A DNA stretch of 64,000 nucleotides from Acanthopleura granulata (Eukaryota > Mollusca > Polyplacophora > Chitonida > Chitonidae). The notes below the pieces were generated by a model that worked only from the letters and a program-made list of their open reading frames with translations, ran no database searches and had not been told where the DNA came from. Of this stretch, positions 59,195 to 64,000 are shown piece after piece (position 1 is the first letter of the stretch; every line of letters begins with the position of its first letter). The DNA is taken from NCBI GenBank assembly GCA_016165875.1, contig JABBOT010000016.1, positions 9,796,063 through 9,860,062 on the forward strand. Direction: 5' to 3'. The translations under genes and the position numbers were made by a program.

Positions 59195-59400
59195 TGTGAT
59201 TAAAGGCTTACCTTCATTTGACAGCTCACAAGAGGTAAGGGTTCAAACCCAGCTTTGGGTAGGGATTTTGTGGATTCTTCCGCTCTCACTGCTTGCAGTG
59301 TCTTGGTGACAATTGCACAGTTTACCATTCGTTGAAGGCTATTTATCTTTCACCTATATACCTGTAAATCAGTGATCCTCACGTGAGCTATATCATTACT
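59195..59400 (+). repeat. SINE family 2, 5' part
   Basis: GGTTCAAACCCAGCTTTGGG (B-box-like), CTCACTGCTTGCAGTGTC and CACAGTTTACCATTCGTTGA parallel the 1205-1545 copy. Confidence 0.5.
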
Positions 59401-60784
59401 AACTCTACACCTGTTTGTTTACCTTAACAGTAAAGTTACTGGCAGATTGGTATTTTCAGATAGGGGAAATAAAGTAAGAGTTAATAATATTTTAGCTTAA
59501 ATGTTTTCATTGTCACACGGGAATATAATTATAATTTGCTTCAGTGAAAGCTATTTTCGTAACATAAAACAACACCAGAGCAATGTTTTGTTGATGGAAA
59601 CAATTAAACATTTTCAATGCATATATTTTATAACATTTATAGACACAGAATGGACCTAGCTTCTACCGAAACTGCTATTATTGTATTCACAACAAAAACG
59701 GATACAAATAGCTGCTCGACCGTACTACTTTATTAGGCCTATATAAATCGCAGTACTTCAGATAAGTCTAGATTAGAATAGAAGCGCAGTCCACCAGAGC
59801 TGTCAAGTATGACTGTACACATATGTGCGATCCATATAGCCTACTTTTCGGGCGAAACGTTCACAAACTGTGCTGCCTCACCCCAGATGGCTTTAACAGA
59901 TTAGATAACCACGCAGAGTTCTGCAACAAGTCGTCTTTATTGCCGAACCATGCGGAGGTAAATAACTGAAACACAATAAAACAGCGTCGGCAGAAACAAT
60001 CAACAACTGAATTTAACATACACATTCTATGTTGAGAAAGTTCAGGCATAACGATAATGTAATGGTACAAATACACAACGTTATGTAATGCGTATTTACT
60101 ATGTTTCAATGAGTGTCAATAAGCCCAGCGGAGTTGGCATGGAAATGCACACAATTCAGCACAAGCGTTGTTGTTGTCTCCCGAACCGTCCGTGCTCCTT
60201 AAACCCCTTATTTTCCAAATGAATTTAACACCGTATATGATCCCGTTTATATGTACATGCATATATCTAATTGTAAATGTTACATTTACACTGTGGTTGT
60301 CTGGTTGTTGTCAACTTTGAGCGGCATTTAGATAACAGGAACGAGAGATACGCCGCGACGATTTGCTGATATATAATGTCACCAAGGAGAGTTCTACATG
60401 TGCACAGTACAAGGTAGGCGTGACACAAACAATACATGCTTCGCGCATTCCTTCTATCGACACAATGTCCCCTAGTCCTTATGCGACATTTTTATTGCTC
60501 CTTGATGATTCTATCAGTAATGAATCTCGACAAATTCTCTCTTTGAATGCATCACTTTGAAATAAAATGTCAATTTTAAAATAAATGCCAATCTTTGCCA
60601 ATAAATGGCAATCAAACAAAAATTACTTAATTTTTACAATAAAAATGCCCTATTGTTTCTAATTGATTAAATTTTGCTCGAAAATGGAAGCCGTTTCAAA
60701 AATTGGTCAATTTTAATTTCATCAACGTACATTTCTTCTAAAATGGATATTCCCACTACAGTGCTAACCGCATTATATCATATA
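59401..60784. other. Intergenic DNA, nothing recognised
   Basis: A cluster of AAAATGCCAAT/AAAATGTCAAT echoes near 60560-60680 is the only pattern. Confidence 0.4.
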
Positions 60785-60872
60785 TAAATATTTATAGGAA
60801 TAATCTTGAGTACTGCGTAAAACACCATTCAAATAAATTAATAGATAAAAAAGTAAACAAATAAATAAACAA
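60785..60872 (+). repeat. SINE family 1, 3' tail fragment
   Basis: GGAATAATCTTGAGTACTGC, GTAAAACACCATTCAAATAA and an A/T-rich tail. Confidence 0.75.
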
Positions 60873-61059
60873 ATTGCAGCTTTTTATTATACCCAGAAGA
60901 TGTTGTGATGGTTTGTTGCTTTAATACACAGCTTCCACACAGACAGTATGCAGATAGAAAGGTCACTACCAGTATTTCAGAGACGAAACCAGATGTAAAC
61001 AGCAACAAATGATTTGTTCAGCATTGCCTCTAAAAATCCATTGTTTTTTTTTTAGCTTT

Positions 61060-61775
61060 TGTCATTGTTTAGCGAAAGAAATATACATGTGAAATATCAG
61101 TGGTAAGACTGAAAACATACATCGTAGTGTTTTCAGCCTTGGCGGATTAGTCAATAATGAAAAATTATTTGATAACTGTTTCTGGAAAACGATTGTTCTC
61201 TGGTTATTGCCTGTCCTTAAAACAGAAAAATAGCATGAAAACTACATTCCTTGGCAAAATACAATGAAGGATTATGGCTTTACCCCAGCTCGGCCATCCT
61301 GCAGCTGTTGCCAGAAAATGATTTCGTATGTCTGGAGACAGAATTGTACATATCAAAATGTCCAAGTCTAAGATATGAAACAAACATTGGTATAAAACAT
61401 CATAGAGTAAACAATAACCAGTAATTAGTTCGGTATTATTCCTGCGAGGCTTTTGTTTTGTGGCTTTTTTCTCTGTATGGAAACAGAAATATACACAGCG
61501 AAGTGTCAATGTCAAAGAGAAAGAAGCATAAATTGTAATGCTCTCGGCCTTGGTAGTATAGACAACAAGCAATAATTAGTTTAAGATTCTTTCTAGAAAA
61601 TCTTTGTTTTCTGGTTCTTGCCTTTCTTTAATCAGAGAAAAATACTTCCCAAAATGTCTACAACACATAAAACATACATGAATGAATCAATCAATGGATG
61701 ATTATGCCCTTACTTTCACTTCCGCAATCCAGCCGCTTTATTGTTAGCAGAAAACGAATTCGTATGCAACTCATG
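61060..61775. repeat. Diverged tandem duplication, ~413-bp period
   Basis: Blocks AGAAATATACA.G, GTTTTCAGCCTTGG / GCTCTCGGCCTTGG, TTCTGGAAAACGATTGTTCT / TTCTAGAAAATCTTTGTTTT, TTGCCTGTCCTTAAAACAG / TTGCCTTTCTTTAATCAG and AGAAAATGATTTCGTATG / AGAAAACGAATTCGTATG recur about 413 bases apart. A 122-codon minus-strand frame across copy 1 has no equivalent in copy 2. Confidence 0.65.
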
Positions 61776-61790
61776 GGAAAAAAAATACCG

Positions 61791-62047
61791 ATTTATTTGA
61801 TTGTAGTTTTACGTCGTACTCAAAAATATTTCACTTATACGACGGCGGCCAGCATTATGGTGGGAGGAAAGCGAGCACAGCCGGGGGTTGGGGGGGAAAC
61901 CCACGACCTTCCGGAAATTACTGGCAGACCTTTCCACGTATTGCCGGAGAAGAAGCCAGTACGAGCATGAGCGACCGCATTGGTGGGAGGCTTCTGGGTC
62001 ATTACGCCGTGCTAGCGCCCTAACCTCCTCAGTCAAGGAGGCCCCCA
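61791..62047 (-). repeat. SINE family 1, full length
   Basis: ATTTATTTGATTGTAGTTTT to CCTCAGTCAAGGAGGCCCCC in reverse orientation, with a GGGGGTTGGGGGGG expansion in the body and a partly deleted B-box area. Confidence 0.9.
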
Positions 62048-62920
62048 TAGAAAAAAGGAGACAGAAAAAAACATTAGCTTTTAAGGAAGCTCAGACAGCT
62101 GGAGAAATTTTTGACACCTCGGGTGAGAGTGAGGAAGAGACCAATACATTAACAGAAATTAAAGAGATACATAGTGATTTAGAAAATGTAATAAAATAGC
62201 TTCCAGGGGATCAGAGTAGGGCAAAATCGACCAGACATGATCAAGTTGAAAACCATCGAAATACTTTCTTAACTTAGAAAAACAAAACTTTGAGAACAAT
62301 GCTATAAATAGACTGGAAAAAGAAGGCGGTTCGATAATTGCGCAGTGCACATTTGTACTAAATGAACCACAATGTGTTACGACAAAAATATTCAAGGCAG
62401 AGCATGGCGGATACTGAAATTTTATTTTAAAATTACATGTCCCCAAACTTAAATAATCAACAAAGTGCTGGTTTTGAACTATCCAGGTTGTTTTATCAAA
62501 TTAAGTTATGGGTACATAAGAGAACACAAAACGGAGGAATAGGTATTTCACAGACGAATCCAGGAATTTTATTATGACGGAGCAGGGACACTCTATAGTC
62601 AAATATATCAAATGTATCTGAACAAGCATTAAATACTTACTGATCGGGATCTAAGAATATGTATGGAAGAGTGAAGAGAAAATAAGGTTGTTCTTATTAC
62701 CCTACTGAAAATAGAAATTCGCTATTAGTGTTCATGAGGGAAATAACTTCCGCTGAGTTCTGTGTTGAGTTTAGGTAAAAAGCTTTAAATAAAAAAATTG
62801 CTATTCATTCCCATGTATTTATTACTGTACATATCTAATTTATACGATTTATCTATTAAAATCGCCATGAATGCTAAAGACTGAACAATAACTAACATTT
62901 AGTGAGGTTTCATGATTAAG
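62048..62920. other. Intergenic DNA with a weak coding-like stretch
   Basis: A frame at about 62055-62199 is rich in Glu/Thr (AQTAGEIFDTSGESEEE) and stops at TAG. It begins inside the SINE and could be a remnant of a retroelement protein; too weak to call. Confidence 0.3.
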
Positions 62921-63115
62921 TGCACTGTTTTCCAATGCTATAATCTCTTTCAAGATTTTACCGCGCACCACTTTACGATTAGGTGCACTATTTTACCATG
63001 GTAAGGTAAAGTACCTTTGCACAAATAGGCAAACTATTTTACCCTATTTAGCTGCCTTTTACTGTTTTACAATGATTAGGATTGTTTGGCGGAAAAGGAG
63101 CACTATTTTACCATG
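62921..63115. repeat. Direct repeat of GCACTATTTTACCATGG
   Basis: The element occurs near 62984 and 63101, with a looser copy (GCACTGTTTTCCAATGC) near 62921. The surroundings are rich in TTTTACC/GGTAAA steps. Confidence 0.6.
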
Positions 63116-64000
63116 GTTATCCTCCGTTATCTACTCTTATGCGCAACTTAACGATCAGAGGTTTAGCATCATGCCTCGTGTCTTCGGCATGGCGTTGCAT
63201 TGAGGAAGCACTGTTAATATGTTGACATTACGAGCCTACAAGGAGACACCGACGTGATAAGACTGAAATTATGTTGAAAGCATTGCTAAATCCCAATCAA
63301 ACGAACAAACGACACCTTTCTTTTAACAAAATCCACAATGTATTGTCTGTTGTAAACATCTGCGTGTACCTGGAAAATGAGAGAGTTGACCAAGTGTACA
63401 GATTTGATCAGGTCACGGAAGACCCTCAACCAGATGTCCTGATCAAACTATACATGTTAAAGTAGCATTCATCAGTGGACGATGGCGTGCTACACGTCGC
63501 TATCAACACGCACCTGCGCAATCCAGATATGATACGCAATGGTGGCCAAGATAAGGCCTATGGCAGCTGTGCAGAATAGAGTGTTGTCTTTACATCTACG
63601 ATATTGCGATTTCCCCTAGTTACTGACTAGTATCGCTGTCTGCGAAGGATCACGTAAATTATTAAATAAATAGGGTTGTTAATTGTTTTCTGAGCAATCG
63701 GCCAAAAGCAGTATACATATATTTAAGGGCCTGCACGCGCTAAATCTTATCACCTTCACCAATTACTTCTGGAAGCAGACGAAATCTATGTTCACATGCA
63801 TATTACAAGTAAGCATCGCTTGGAACTTAGCAATATCAAAAGACTGAAATATTTGAGCTTGGTACTTGTTTCTGTCGCCTGTACTTTTACACCTTATTCC
63901 TTACTTGAAATTGACCCCCCCCCCAAAAAAAAACCCCGCCAAGGTACACCATTCTCCAAGACAGGAGAATGAATCACAAGAAAGGGAAAAACGAATGCCA
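63116..64000. other. Window end, no gene called
   Basis: A 64-codon frame at 63271-63465 has no known motif or splice context. A C-run followed by an A-run lies at about 63917-63936. Confidence 0.35.

Noticed and set aside
61204..61572. 122-codon open frame on the minus strand
   Set aside because: It overlaps one copy of an old tandem duplication, and the other copy has no matching frame.
63271..63465. 64-codon frame ending in DQVTEDPQPDVLIKLYML
   Set aside because: Looks protein-like but has no known motif and no clear splice signals; not enough to call.

Overview
This window comes from an animal nuclear genome. It is probably a spiralian and most likely a mollusc. Evidence: genes are split by GT-AG introns, most of the sequence is AT-rich and non-coding, and the window is littered with copies of a tRNA-derived SINE. 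The SINE has a TGGCTCAGCCGG A-box, a GAGTTCAAGTCC B-box, a body ending in GAGTACGGCGTAAAACACCAATCAAATAAA and an (AAAT)n tail. The lineage call rests on recalled SINE character and gene content, not on a search.

Left part (1-31.3 kb): two paralogous five-exon genes lie head to tail on the + strand, at 1957-7448 (250 aa) and 25826-31170 (257 aa), about 18 kb apart. Both have the same intron phases, the same lengths for exon 2 (71 nt) and exon 5 (157 nt), and the same protein plan. That plan is a short cytoplasmic N-terminus, one membrane anchor, a prodomain with a conserved C-x8-[YF]PGYFR and C-x3-C signature, two dibasic furin-type sites, and a C-terminal cysteine-rich domain of 105-108 aa. 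The domain has a QYF motif, a CxxCxCGQPxPF motif and an LPGCCKCLNI end, and resembles the neurotrophin/Spaetzle cystine-knot fold. I read them as membrane-anchored, protease-released growth factor or cytokine precursors. They are the most interesting genes here. The 18 kb between them holds SINEs, several minisatellites and otherwise unremarkable AT-rich DNA.

Right part (35.6-57.8 kb): a nested tandem duplication. A 7.36-kb unit (35623-42983) is followed directly by a second copy (42984-50345). Then a 4.45-kb segment (47927-52374), which includes the end of copy two, is itself repeated (52375-56859). Each 7.36-kb copy carries one minus-strand four- to five-helix membrane protein gene of the MAPEG/TMEM79-like type (188 aa, one residue different between copies). 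A diverged third paralogue (178 aa) lies just outside at 57268-57804. The units also carry a Penelope-like retroelement 3' end, SINE pieces, a CpG-rich exon-like block and remnants of decayed coding sequence. Copies differ by roughly 1% by eye, so uncollapsed haplotypes remain an alternative to a real duplication.

The last 6 kb (57.8-64 kb) has no gene I can support. It holds a diverged 413-bp tandem duplication, a full minus-strand SINE and short repeats. No rRNA, free-standing tRNA gene or CRISPR array was seen.
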